Source of the DNA: Haloferax sp. Q22
Lineage (GTDB): Archaea; Halobacteriota; Halobacteria; Halobacteriales; Haloferacaceae
Assembly (NCBI RefSeq): GCF_001482285.1
Contig: NZ_LOEP01000037.1
Coordinates: forward strand, 62,001 to 126,000
Length of the DNA: 64,000 bases
Reading direction: 5' to 3'
Under the pieces are notes generated by a model that saw nothing but the letters and a program-made list of their open reading frames with translations, had not been told where the DNA came from and did not search any database. How positions within the stretch are numbered: the first letter of the stretch is position 1; each line of letters begins with the position of its first letter. Position numbers and translations under genes: made by a program. Positions 8,254 to 16,415 of this stretch are shown here, in pieces.

Positions 8254-9681
8254 TCAGTCCAGCACGTCGGCCGGCTCCTCGGGGTACGGCTCGCGGACGA
8301 GCCGACCCATGTCGATTTCCTGGTACGGGGCACGCCGGAGCGTCCCGTTCTCGACGAACTCGTCCGCCCCCGCGTCGGTCAGCTTTGCCGCCAGCGCGTC
8401 GCGGAGTTCGGCGACGACCTCGGGGTTATCGGCGGCGCACTCGTCGAGTTCGTTCGGGTCGGCCGCGAGGTCGAACAGCTGTTCGCAGCCGCCGTTGCGC
8501 ATGAACACGTACTTCCAGCGGCCCTCGCGGACCATCCCGGTGAAGTTCGGCGGGAGCCTCGGCGTCCGGTGGTAGCCGAACAGTCGCTCCCTCGGCTCCG
8601 CGTCGCCCCGAATCGTCCCGAGCACGTCGACGCCGTCGCGGAGTTCCTGGTCGCCCGCGGCGGTCGTCGCGATGCCGAACAGGTCGGTCAGCGCCACGAG
8701 GTCGTCGCGGCGCTCGCCGGCCGGTAGTTCCGCGGGCCAACTCACGAGGAACGGGACGCGACACGACGACTCGAAGAACGACGACTTCTCCCAGCCGCGG
8801 TGGTCGCCGAGGAGTTCGCCGTGGTCCGAGAAGAAACAGATGAGCGTGTTGTCCGCGTCGTCGCGGGCTTCGACCGCGTCGAGCAGGCGACCGATTCGGC
8901 GGTCGACCTCCGAAATCATGCCGTAGTAGTACGCCTTGATGACCCGGACGGTGGTGTCGTCGATGCCGCCCTCGCGGGTCGTCCAGAAGTGGTGGTTCTG
9001 GGCGGGTATCTTCTCGTCCATGTGGTCAGTGTCGATGTCGCCTTTCACCGGGTTGCCGAGCCGTTCGGGGTCGTACATCCGGTCGAAGGGGGGCGACGGC
9101 GCGAACGGCGGGTGCGGCGGTTCGTACGAGACGAGGCCGAAAAACGGCTCGTCGGTGTCGCGACCGATGAGATCGACCGCGCGGTCGGTCATCCACGCCT
9201 CGTAGTTGTCGTCCGGTGGGAGCCGGTTCTGTTGGGGGAGGTGGACCATCGCCCCCTGTCGAGCGGTCGTCTTGACCTCGTGGCCGGTCTCCTCGCGGAA
9301 CGCCTCGAAACTCAGGTGGTGGTCGTAGCCGAGGTCGATGTCGCGCGGGTGGGCGTGGTACTTCCCGACGAGGAAGGTTCGGTAGCCCCGCTCGCGCATG
9401 CTTCGGGCGAGGAAGGGGCCGCACCGCTCTTCGAGGTGACGTGCGTCGCGCTTTTCGTTCCCGAGATATCCCGTCGTGATGGCCTCACAGCCGGTCCGAA
9501 TCGTGTGTCGCGCCGGGATGCAGATCGGGTCCGGCGAGTAGGCGTTGGTGAAGGAGACGCCGCGGTCGACGAGTCGGTCGATGTTCGGGGTGTGGATTCG
9601 ACTGTTTCCGAGCGCCTGAATCGTGTCCGACCGTTGCTGGTCAGTCATCACGAACAGGACGTTTGGGCGAGCATCATTCAC
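8254..9681 (-). CDS. formylglycine-dependent sulfatase
   Basis: A 475-residue sulfatase of the alkaline-phosphatase superfamily. From the GTG start, the first metal site is TDQQ (residues 13-16). The active-site motif CIPAR begins at Cys54 and matches CxPxR, the sequence whose Cys is oxidised to formylglycine. The second metal region is FFSDHGELLGDH. No signal peptide is seen, so it should act in the cytoplasm on imported sulfated substrate. The GTG at 9681 is preferred over an in-frame upstream codon at 9744, which overlaps the divergent gene and the shared promoter. No formylglycine-generating enzyme is in the window. Confidence 0.85.
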   Translation of the reverse strand: MNDARPNVLFVMTDQQRSDTIQALGNSRIHTPNIDRLVDRGVSFTNAYSPDPICIPARHTIRTGCEAITTGYLGNEKRDARHLEERCGPFLARSMRERGYRTFLVGKYHAHPRDIDLGYDHHLSFEAFREETGHEVKTTARQGAMVHLPQQNRLPPDDNYEAWMTDRAVDLIGRDTDEPFFGLVSYEPPHPPFAPSPPFDRMYDPERLGNPVKGDIDTDHMDEKIPAQNHHFWTTREGGIDDTTVRVIKAYYYGMISEVDRRIGRLLDAVEARDDADNTLICFFSDHGELLGDHRGWEKSSFFESSCRVPFLVSWPAELPAGERRDDLVALTDLFGIATTAAGDQELRDGVDVLGTIRGDAEPRERLFGYHRTPRLPPNFTGMVREGRWKYVFMRNGGCEQLFDLAADPNELDECAADNPEVVAELRDALAAKLTDAGADEFVENGTLRRAPYQEIDMGRLVREPYPEEPADVLD

Positions 9682-9737
9682 GGCCGAACTCCGACCACCA
9701 GTAGTATAAAGATAGGCCACCGCGAGGGTACGCGTAC
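9682..9737. promoter_or_regulatory. 56-bp divergent promoter with a single shared TATA-like element
   Basis: The only AT-rich element between the sulfatase and the GH28 gene is tataaa at 9705-9710. Its centre is about 30 bp from the GH28 ATG (9738) and about 27 bp from the sulfatase GTG (9681). One element could therefore serve leaderless transcription in both directions and tie the two genes together. Confidence 0.5.
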
Positions 9738-11354
9738 ATGCCACCCGCAGCGAGTGCCTTCGACGTGACAGCCTACGCCGACGAGACCGACGACCTCCAG
9801 ACCGAGGCGTTCCAGACGGCCATCGACGACTGCTCGGAGTCCGGCGGCGGAACCGTCACCGTCCCCAGCGGGACGTACACCGTCGGAACCGTCCATCTCC
9901 GAAGTAACGTGACGCTCTATCTGGAAGCTGGCGCGGTCGTCAGCCCCGCGAAAGACGAGTCCGAGTACACGGACAAGTTCATCGGCCCCGACAACGAGCG
10001 CATCTTCTTCCTCGCCGAGGACGTGGAGAACGTCACCATCGCCGGCGAGGGCGAGTTCGACGGCCTCGGGACCGAGTTCATGCGGATGGACACGCCCATT
10101 CAGGGCCACTCCAACGAGAGCGCGTCGCACCCGCTCATCTCGAACGGCCCCCACGAGGCGCGGCAGGGCGACGCCTACCTCTCGCGGACGAAGGGAACAG
10201 ACGGCTGGCCGGTCGCGAAACCCGACTTCCGCCCCGGCCCGATGTTCCGGTTCAACAACTGTACGAACGTCCGCATCCGCGACGTGACCATCCGCGACAT
10301 GCCCGCGTGGACGCTGTCGTTCCACGGGACCGAAGAGGTCGACATCCGCGGCGTCGACATCCTCAACCACCTGCTCATCCCGAACTGCGACGGCATCGCG
10401 CTCGGCGACACGAAGAACGTCCACATCTCCGACTGCACCATCCAGTCGTGTGACGACAGCATCACCTTCGGCGCGCGACCCGACGAGCCGGTGACCTGCG
10501 AGGGCATCGTCGTGACGAACTGCACGCTCCGGTCGAGCGCCTGCGCCATCAAGTTCGGCTCGGGCACCGACGACACGATTCGCGACTGCCTGTTCCAGAA
10601 CATCGTCGTGCAGGAGTCGAACCGCGGCCTCGGCATCCAGCACCGCGATTCGGGCGTCGTCGAGAACGTGCTCTTCACCGACATCGTCGTCAATTCCAAC
10701 ATGCTCCCCGGCCCGTGGTGGGGCAAAGGCGAGCCCATCTACGTCACGTCGGTCCCGCGGGACGACGACACCGACCTCGGCGGGATTCGGAACGTGCGCT
10801 TCTCGAACATCGTCGCACGCAGCGAGAACGGCGCGCTCGTCTACGGCTCCGAGGACTCCGACATCGAGACAATCGAGTTCGACAACGTCCGAATCGAACT
10901 CACCGGAAGCGAACACGCCGACGAGGTGGGCGGTAACTTCGACCTCCAGCCGAGTTCGGTCGTCACGCCCATCTTCGCCAACGACATCGCCGGCGTCCAC
11001 GTCGAGAACGCCCGCGACGTGACGATGCGCGACGTGACCGTCGAGTGGGACGAAGACGGCGACCTCCCCGACTACTACCGGAGCGGACTGGCCTGCGAGG
11101 ACGTGGACGGCCTGCTCGTCGACGGGTTCGTCGGTCGACAGGCCCACCGCGACGACGACGCGGCGGCGATTTCGCTCGCCGACACGACGGACATCACGGT
11201 TCGGAACTCGCGGGCGACCGAGGGGACGGGGACGTTCCTCTCGCTGTCGAACACGGACAGCGAGCGACTGTTCGTGAACAACGACCTCATCGACGCCGCC
11301 GACGCCGGCGACGTGGAGTCGTTCGAGCGGTCGGGGAACGCCCTCCCGCGATAA
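9738..11354 (+). CDS. glycoside hydrolase family 28 (polygalacturonase-like)
   Basis: A 538-residue right-handed beta-helix protein of the GH28 type. The N-terminal segment (FDVTAYAD...DLQTEAFQTAIDDC) is the family's usual start. The catalytic region shows N-x-D (NCDG), the paired acid motif (CDDSITFG) and a later conserved Lys (CAIKFGSG), spread over repeated beta-coils. The classical Gly-His-Gly step is not obvious, so it may be a rhamnogalacturonan or exo-acting variant. There is no signal peptide, pointing to intracellular cleavage of oligosaccharides that contain uronic acid. It diverges from the sulfatase over a shared promoter. Confidence 0.85.
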   Translation: MPPAASAFDVTAYADETDDLQTEAFQTAIDDCSESGGGTVTVPSGTYTVGTVHLRSNVTLYLEAGAVVSPAKDESEYTDKFIGPDNERIFFLAEDVENVTIAGEGEFDGLGTEFMRMDTPIQGHSNESASHPLISNGPHEARQGDAYLSRTKGTDGWPVAKPDFRPGPMFRFNNCTNVRIRDVTIRDMPAWTLSFHGTEEVDIRGVDILNHLLIPNCDGIALGDTKNVHISDCTIQSCDDSITFGARPDEPVTCEGIVVTNCTLRSSACAIKFGSGTDDTIRDCLFQNIVVQESNRGLGIQHRDSGVVENVLFTDIVVNSNMLPGPWWGKGEPIYVTSVPRDDDTDLGGIRNVRFSNIVARSENGALVYGSEDSDIETIEFDNVRIELTGSEHADEVGGNFDLQPSSVVTPIFANDIAGVHVENARDVTMRDVTVEWDEDGDLPDYYRSGLACEDVDGLLVDGFVGRQAHRDDDAAAISLADTTDITVRNSRATEGTGTFLSLSNTDSERLFVNNDLIDAADAGDVESFERSGNALPR

Positions 11355-11523
11355 CCCGTACGTTCAAGCCGACGCGACCACGACGGACGAACGCGAAAAC
11401 ACGCAGTCGAGCCCGCGACGTTCGATTCGGTTCGGATAGCCGTATCGCCGTCTGTGGCCGTTCCAGCGGCGTTTCTCCCCGTGAACGGTGGGTTTTTGCT
11501 CCGAGCCGCCGACGGTCGAATCG

Positions 11524-11940
11524 ATGGTACAAGAGCTGACGCTAGCCGAAGCCAAGACGATTCTCGACGCGATGGAGGAGAAAGCCGAGGAACTCGGCGT
11601 GCCGCTGAACCTCGCGGTGACGAACAGCGAGGGCAACCTTCTCGGCTTCCGCCGGATGGACGGCGCGAAGCTCGTTGCGAGCAACATCGCACAGAACAAG
11701 GCCTACACCGCCGCCGCGGTGAAGAAACCCACCCACGAACTGAAGGAAGGAGCCGAACCCGGCGGCGACGTGTATGGTCTCCACACGACCGACAACGGTC
11801 GTGTCGTCGTCTTCGGCGGCGGGTTCCCGGTCGAACACGACGGCGTCGTCGTCGGCGCGGTCGGCGCGAGCGGCGGTGCGGTGTCCGAAGACATGGAAGC
11901 GTCCCAAGCGGGACTCGAAGCGTTCGAACCGCTCCGCTGA
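11524..11940 (+). CDS. GlcG/HbpS-family protein
   Basis: A 138-residue protein of the GlcG/HbpS (PduO C-terminal-like) family. The landmarks are LTLAEAKTILDAMEEKAEELGVP at the N-terminus, a central Ala/Lys segment (NKAYTAAAVKKPTHEL) and the Gly-rich FGGGFPVEHDG...GAVGASGG toward the end. Members bind haem or small acids and are often encoded beside catabolic genes; the true role is generally unclear. It is single-domain, with a start at 11524 chosen because the homologous region begins there. It lies between the GH28 and lactonase genes, so a part in the same catabolic set is likely but unproven. Confidence 0.7.
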   Translation: MVQELTLAEAKTILDAMEEKAEELGVPLNLAVTNSEGNLLGFRRMDGAKLVASNIAQNKAYTAAAVKKPTHELKEGAEPGGDVYGLHTTDNGRVVVFGGGFPVEHDGVVVGAVGASGGAVSEDMEASQAGLEAFEPLR

Positions 11941-12030
11941 GACGCCCGCGTCGGAGTCGCCGAGTCCGGTTTCAGTTTCGGTTCCGGCGACACCCAATCC
12001 AGCGTATCTGTCCTCGCGGTCCCTTTTCGG

Positions 12031-12900
12031 TCAGAATCGAACGTACGCCGAGCGGTCGGTCTCGGCCGCGTAGAGGCACCCCGTCATGTCCGCGACGTAG
12101 AGCGTCGAGCCGTCCGGCCCGCCGAGCGTGCAGTTCGTCGGGCGGTTCTCGGGGAACGGGTGACGTTCGAGCACCTCGCCCGACGGGGAGAAGACGTAAA
12201 TCGACGGCCCCGGACCGCTTTTTTCCCAGCCGGCGCAGGCGACGATCTCGCCCGACTGCGTGAGCGTCATGCCGTCGATGCCGCGGTGGTCGCCGAAGTC
12301 GTGCAGTATCTCGCGGGGGCCGAGCGACCCGTCGTCCCGAATCGGGTAGGCTCGCAGGTCGGTCTCTTGGTCCGGGCCGTAGGTACATTCTGCGACGTAC
12401 AGTCGCGTCTCGTCCGGCGAGAGGAGGATGCCGTTCGGGCGGTCCATCTCGTCGGTGAGGTGGACGAGTCGCCAGTCGTCGCCCGCGTCCGCATCCACCC
12501 GCTCGGCGCGGAAGACGGAGGTGTGGCCGAGCAACCCCCGGTCCTTGTCGTCGGGGTCGGTGAACCAGACGTCGCCGTCGCGGTCGATTTCGAGGTCGTT
12601 CGGCCCGTTGAGCGGCGTGCCCTCGAACTCGTCGACGACGACCGCCGCGGGTTCGCCCGGGGCCAGCGCGGCGATGCGGTGGCCCTCGGCCTCGCAGGCG
12701 TACAACTCCCCGCCGAGGCCCTCGTGGAGGCCGACCGCGCCGGCGGTCGAGTCTATGTAGACGCCTGTCTCCCCCGTCTCGAGGTCGTATTCGAGGACTT
12801 GATGCTCCTTTATTTCCGTGAATCGAACCGCGTCGCCGGTCCAAATTGGCCCTTCGGTCGCCCGGAACGGACCCGCGACTCGTTCGAACTCCCATGCCAT
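12031..12900 (-). CDS. SMP-30/gluconolactonase-family lactonase
   Basis: A 289-residue six-bladed beta-propeller of the SMP-30/gluconolaconase/LRE family. Likely metal ligands are the Glu in TEGPIWT (near residue 17), the Asn in NGPNDLEIDRDG, the Asn in PNGILLSPDE and the Asp in IDGMTLTQ. Members hydrolyse aldono-lactones to aldonic acids. With the enolase-superfamily dehydratase nearby, this fits an oxidative sugar pathway (sugar to lactone to aldonate to 2-keto-3-deoxy acid). The sugar dehydrogenase for the first step is not in the window. A TATA-like GTTTAAG (12926-12932) sits about 29 bp upstream, consistent with a leaderless start at 12900. Confidence 0.85.
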   Translation of the reverse strand: MAWEFERVAGPFRATEGPIWTGDAVRFTEIKEHQVLEYDLETGETGVYIDSTAGAVGLHEGLGGELYACEAEGHRIAALAPGEPAAVVVDEFEGTPLNGPNDLEIDRDGDVWFTDPDDKDRGLLGHTSVFRAERVDADAGDDWRLVHLTDEMDRPNGILLSPDETRLYVAECTYGPDQETDLRAYPIRDDGSLGPREILHDFGDHRGIDGMTLTQSGEIVACAGWEKSGPGPSIYVFSPSGEVLERHPFPENRPTNCTLGGPDGSTLYVADMTGCLYAAETDRSAYVRF

Positions 12901-12932
12901 CGAGTGGTCGTTCTTTCCACGGGGACTTAAAC

Positions 12933-13536
12933 GTCGTCCGACGGGCTCGAAGTCGGTCGCTCGGTCATGGGTTCCGTTTTGTCAATTCCAATTCCAATAT
13001 TAGAAACAAGTAGAGGGCAGACTGTCGTCCAACGGAAGCGACGCAGCACTGTCCGGATGCCGAACCCTGCACAGAACAGAACCTTCGATTTAGCATAAGA
13101 ATCTTTATGTTTTATATGTAATATTCGAAATTAGATATGTTGTTCTTCTTATTTGAATATATGTTAGAAAATTTTGTCCGGATATATACCACAATTGAAG
13201 AATATTACACATACTAGAGGCAGATATGGGTTCAAAATACTAGTTTCTCAAAAATCTGTTCTGGTTTAGACACATTTCGTTCAAAAATGTCAATTGGGAT
13301 TTTAACATAGTATTTTGATAAATATCCGTGAGGTACCAACCGATAACGGTATCCTCGGGAATCGCCACTCTTCGCGGAGACGAGAGACGAACGCGGACTC
13401 GCGCGAGAGAGAAAGCAGTCGACGCCCGAGAAACTGAACCGTCGCCCGTAGAGTCGACGTCTTCCTGTAGGGATGGGTGGTGTCGGTCGATTACCACCGC
13501 AAATCGAGTGGTGTGATAGAAGACACAGCCACGTTG
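12933..13536. other. non-coding, markedly AT-rich island
   Basis: No convincing gene lies here. About 13,000-13,330 is strongly AT-rich, unlike everything around it, with many TATA-like tracts. About 13,331-13,530 returns to mixed composition. Two overlapping minus-strand reading frames between 13,232 and 13,620 are rich in Asn, Arg and aromatic residues and lack the acidic bias of the neighbouring proteins; I do not consider them genes. The island may be a remnant of transferred DNA or a regulatory/scaffold region; no replication-initiator gene or transposase is nearby. Confidence 0.6.
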
Positions 13537-13567
13537 TTCCATATTGTTCATAGAGCATTCCATATTG
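13537..13567 (+). repeat. two 10-bp direct repeats spaced by two helical turns, upstream of second importer operon
   Basis: TTCCATATTG occurs at 13537-13546 and again at 13558-13567, exactly 21 bp apart, so both copies face the same side of the helix. They lie 75-105 bp before the start at 13642 and upstream of TATA-like sequence near 13,592-13,611. The arrangement is typical of a binding site for a dimeric activator or repressor. The regulator is unknown; the Lrp at 24520 is a candidate. Confidence 0.45.
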
Positions 13568-13641
13568 AACCGAGAATATTGTTTTAGGTTACTATACGGT
13601 ACCTTTATGTTCCATTGCACCTCTGTGAGAATGAGTAACGT

Positions 13642-15387
13642 ATGTCGAGAAAGGACATCACACAGACGCGGTCGCAGGTGGGGTCGAAATCGGAGTCAAT
13701 CCGCGCTCGGTTCGGAGACGCGGCGAGTCGTCGAAACTTCCTCAAGGCCCTCGGGACGGCCGGCATCGCAGGTCTCGCCGGCTGTTCCGGCGGCGGTGAG
13801 AGCTACAACGGCGAAGAACAGACCACGGCCACGGGCGGCGACGGCGAGAGCACGGAGACGGAGACGTCGTCCGGCGGCGACTCGGGCAGTTCGACGCTCC
13901 GCATGAGTGCGACCCAGCGCTTCGGGACCGTCGACCCCGCGAAGGGGACGGACTACACGCAGGTGCTCGCGTTGGTCAACCTCTACGACCCGCTCGTGTT
14001 CCCCGACACGGAGGGGAACCTACAGGGGCACCTCGCCGAGGACTGGACCGTCTCGGACGACAACCGGACCTACACGTTCACGCTCCGCGAGGGCGCGACG
14101 TTCCACAGCGGCAACCCCGTCACGGCGGAGGACGTGCAGTTTTCGGCCGAGCGGTTCCTCGATATCAACCAGGGGTACTCGTCGCTGCTCGGGAACGTGC
14201 TCTCGAAGGAAAACGTGACCGTCGAGGACGAGCGGACCGTGTCGTTCACACTCGACCGCGTCCACTCGCCGTTCCTCGCGACGCTCGTGTTACTGTTCGT
14301 CGTCGACAAGCAGTTGGTCCTCGACAACGCCGAGGACGGCGACTTCGGCGACCGCGGCGACTACGGCCAGTCGTTCCTCAACGACAACGACGCCGGCTCC
14401 GGCCCGTACGAACTCGCCGGCTTCGAGCGGCAGGCCCAGATTTCGTTCAGCCGCTACGCGGACTACTGGGGCTCGTTCAAAGACGGCGCGTACGACAACG
14501 TCGTCGTCCAGATAATCACCAACGACCCGACGGTTCGCTCGCTGATGAAGACGGGCGAACTCGACATGTCGAGCCAGTACCAGAGCGAGGAGACCTACGA
14601 GGCCCTCGCGGCCGAAGACGACATTCGCGTCGAGTCGGTCCCGACGGTGACGACGTTCTACTTCAAAATCAACACCCAGAAGTCCCCGACAGACGACCCC
14701 GCCGTCCGCGAGGCGATGGCCTACGGCTTCGACTACGAGACGGCGCGCAACGAAATCGCGCCGGGGTCGCTCCCCGCGCAGGGACCGCTCCCCACCTCGT
14801 TCGGCGTCCACAACGACGACATCGTCCAGCCGACCTACGACCCAGAGAAGGCGCGGCAGATTCTCGCCGACGCCGGCTACGAGGAGGGCGACATCACCGT
14901 CCAGAACACCTACGTGAAGGACTACGGCCTCGAAGAGAAGATGGGCCTACTGTTCCAGCAGAACATGGACGAAATCGGCATCAACGTCGAGTTGAACCCC
15001 CAGACGTGGGGGACGATGACCGAACTCGCGACGAGCGTCGAGGGGACGCCGCACATCAATCAGGTGTTCTACGGGCCGGTGTATCCCTCGCCCGACACGG
15101 TGTTCTACAACCAGTACCACTCTGAAGCCGCGTCGACGTGGATGAGCATGGAACACCTCGAAGACGAGAACGTCGACGACCTCATCGACGAGGCGCGCTC
15201 GACGGTCGACGCCGACACCCGCGCCGAACTGTACGCCGAGGTCCAAGAGCGCATCGCGAACCAGTACCCCGACCTGTTCATCTTCGTCCAGTCGAAGAAA
15301 CACGCCTTCGCCGAGGACGTGAAGGGCTACACCTTCCGGCCGTCGATGAGTTTCGACTACTGGTTCCCCGACTTCTATCAAGAATGA
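13642..15387 (+). CDS. ABC importer solute-binding lipoprotein, family 5
   Basis: A 581-residue family-5 solute-binding lipoprotein. The Tat motif is RRNFLK (residues 30-35), unusually far from the start, followed by a hydrophobic stretch and a lipobox with Cys48. A Ser/Thr/Gly/Glu linker leads to the mature domain, which starts around STLRMSATQRFGTVDPAKGTD. It contains the family motifs (GNLQGHLAEDWTVSDDNRTYTFTLREG; VREAMAYGFDY). It overlaps the next permease by 4 bp. The ligand is unknown; because DUF917 and HyuA-like genes share the operon, a hydantoin-like or other cyclic amide, or a peptide, is a reasonable guess. Confidence 0.88.
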   Translation: MSRKDITQTRSQVGSKSESIRARFGDAASRRNFLKALGTAGIAGLAGCSGGGESYNGEEQTTATGGDGESTETETSSGGDSGSSTLRMSATQRFGTVDPAKGTDYTQVLALVNLYDPLVFPDTEGNLQGHLAEDWTVSDDNRTYTFTLREGATFHSGNPVTAEDVQFSAERFLDINQGYSSLLGNVLSKENVTVEDERTVSFTLDRVHSPFLATLVLLFVVDKQLVLDNAEDGDFGDRGDYGQSFLNDNDAGSGPYELAGFERQAQISFSRYADYWGSFKDGAYDNVVVQIITNDPTVRSLMKTGELDMSSQYQSEETYEALAAEDDIRVESVPTVTTFYFKINTQKSPTDDPAVREAMAYGFDYETARNEIAPGSLPAQGPLPTSFGVHNDDIVQPTYDPEKARQILADAGYEEGDITVQNTYVKDYGLEEKMGLLFQQNMDEIGINVELNPQTWGTMTELATSVEGTPHINQVFYGPVYPSPDTVFYNQYHSEAASTWMSMEHLEDENVDDLIDEARSTVDADTRAELYAEVQERIANQYPDLFIFVQSKKHAFAEDVKGYTFRPSMSFDYWFPDFYQE

Positions 15388-16415
15388 AGTACTGGCAGTA
15401 CCTCGTGCGCCGGCTCGCGGGCATCCTCGTGAGTCTCATCGGCCTGTCGATAATCATCTTCACCACGTCACGAGTGCTTCCCGGGAACCCCGCGCGGATG
15501 GCCCTCGGCGCGCTCGCGTCGGAAGAACAGGTGCAGGCGCTCGCCGCCGAGATGGGGCTGAACAAGCCGATTCCACTGCAGTACCTCGACTACATGCGGG
15601 GACTGCTCGTCGGCGACCTCGGGACGAGCCTCGAGACGAAGCGCGCGGTCAGCACCGACATCGTCTACTACCTGCCGGCGACGCTCGAACTCATCACGGT
15701 GTCGATGTTCCTCACCGTCGTCATCGGGATTCCGCTCGGCGTCGTCGCCGCACAGAACAAAGACGGGCTCACCGACAACGCGACGCGGCTCGTCGCGTTC
15801 TTCAGCGTGAGCGTGCCCGGGTTCTTCATCGCAATCATGTTCCAACTGCTGTTCGGCTACCTGCTCGAATGGCTCCCCATCACGGGGCGGCTCGGCTCGG
15901 AGTTTGGCTCGGGCGTCTCGCGGTTCACGGGCTTCCTGCTCGTGGACACCCTACTGTCGGGGAACCTCGCGGCTCACGTCGACGCGTGGGCGCACATCAT
16001 CCTCCCGGCGCTCGCGCTCTCGCTCGCCGGCATCGGACAGGTGATGCGCATCACTCGGTCGAGCATGATTGACGTGAAAGACCAGGACTACGTCGAGGCC
16101 GAACGCGGCTTCGGCCTCCCCTCGTGGCTCGTCACGTACAAGTACACGCTCAAGAACGCGTTCATCCCGACGCTCACGATTCTGGGGCTGCTGTACGCCT
16201 CGCTGCTTGGGAACGCGTTCCTCATCGAACTCGTCTACTCGTGGCCCGGCCTCGCGTCCTACGGCGTCACCGCGGTGCTGAACAACGACTTCAACGCCGT
16301 CGTCGGCGTCACGATGACCATCGGCGTCGCGTTCGTGAGCATCAACTTCCTCGTCGACGTGCTGCTGGGTCGCGTTGACCCCCGCATCAGACTGGCGATG
16401 GAGGAGGCGACATGA
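15384..16415 (+). CDS. ABC importer permease, DppB type
   Basis: A 343-residue DppB-family permease. The start ATG overlaps the binding-protein stop (ATGA at 15384-15387), which decides between this and in-frame upstream codons. The N-terminal helix (YLVRRLAGILVSLIGLSIII) is followed by the NPARMALG motif typical of the family, a large loop, then the transport domain with the EAA-like loop (AERGFGLPSWLVTYKYTLKN). It forms the channel with the following DppC-type gene. Confidence 0.9.
   Translation: MKYWQYLVRRLAGILVSLIGLSIIIFTTSRVLPGNPARMALGALASEEQVQALAAEMGLNKPIPLQYLDYMRGLLVGDLGTSLETKRAVSTDIVYYLPATLELITVSMFLTVVIGIPLGVVAAQNKDGLTDNATRLVAFFSVSVPGFFIAIMFQLLFGYLLEWLPITGRLGSEFGSGVSRFTGFLLVDTLLSGNLAAHVDAWAHIILPALALSLAGIGQVMRITRSSMIDVKDQDYVEAERGFGLPSWLVTYKYTLKNAFIPTLTILGLLYASLLGNAFLIELVYSWPGLASYGVTAVLNNDFNAVVGVTMTIGVAFVSINFLVDVLLGRVDPRIRLAMEEAT

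Noticed and set aside
9682-9744. Longer N-terminus of the sulfatase
   Set aside because: It would overlap the GH28 start and the shared promoter, and the first 21 residues lack homology to sulfatases.
13232-13620. Two overlapping minus-strand frames in the AT-rich island
   Set aside because: Non-acidic composition, no family, no promoter or operon partner; the two frames exclude each other.
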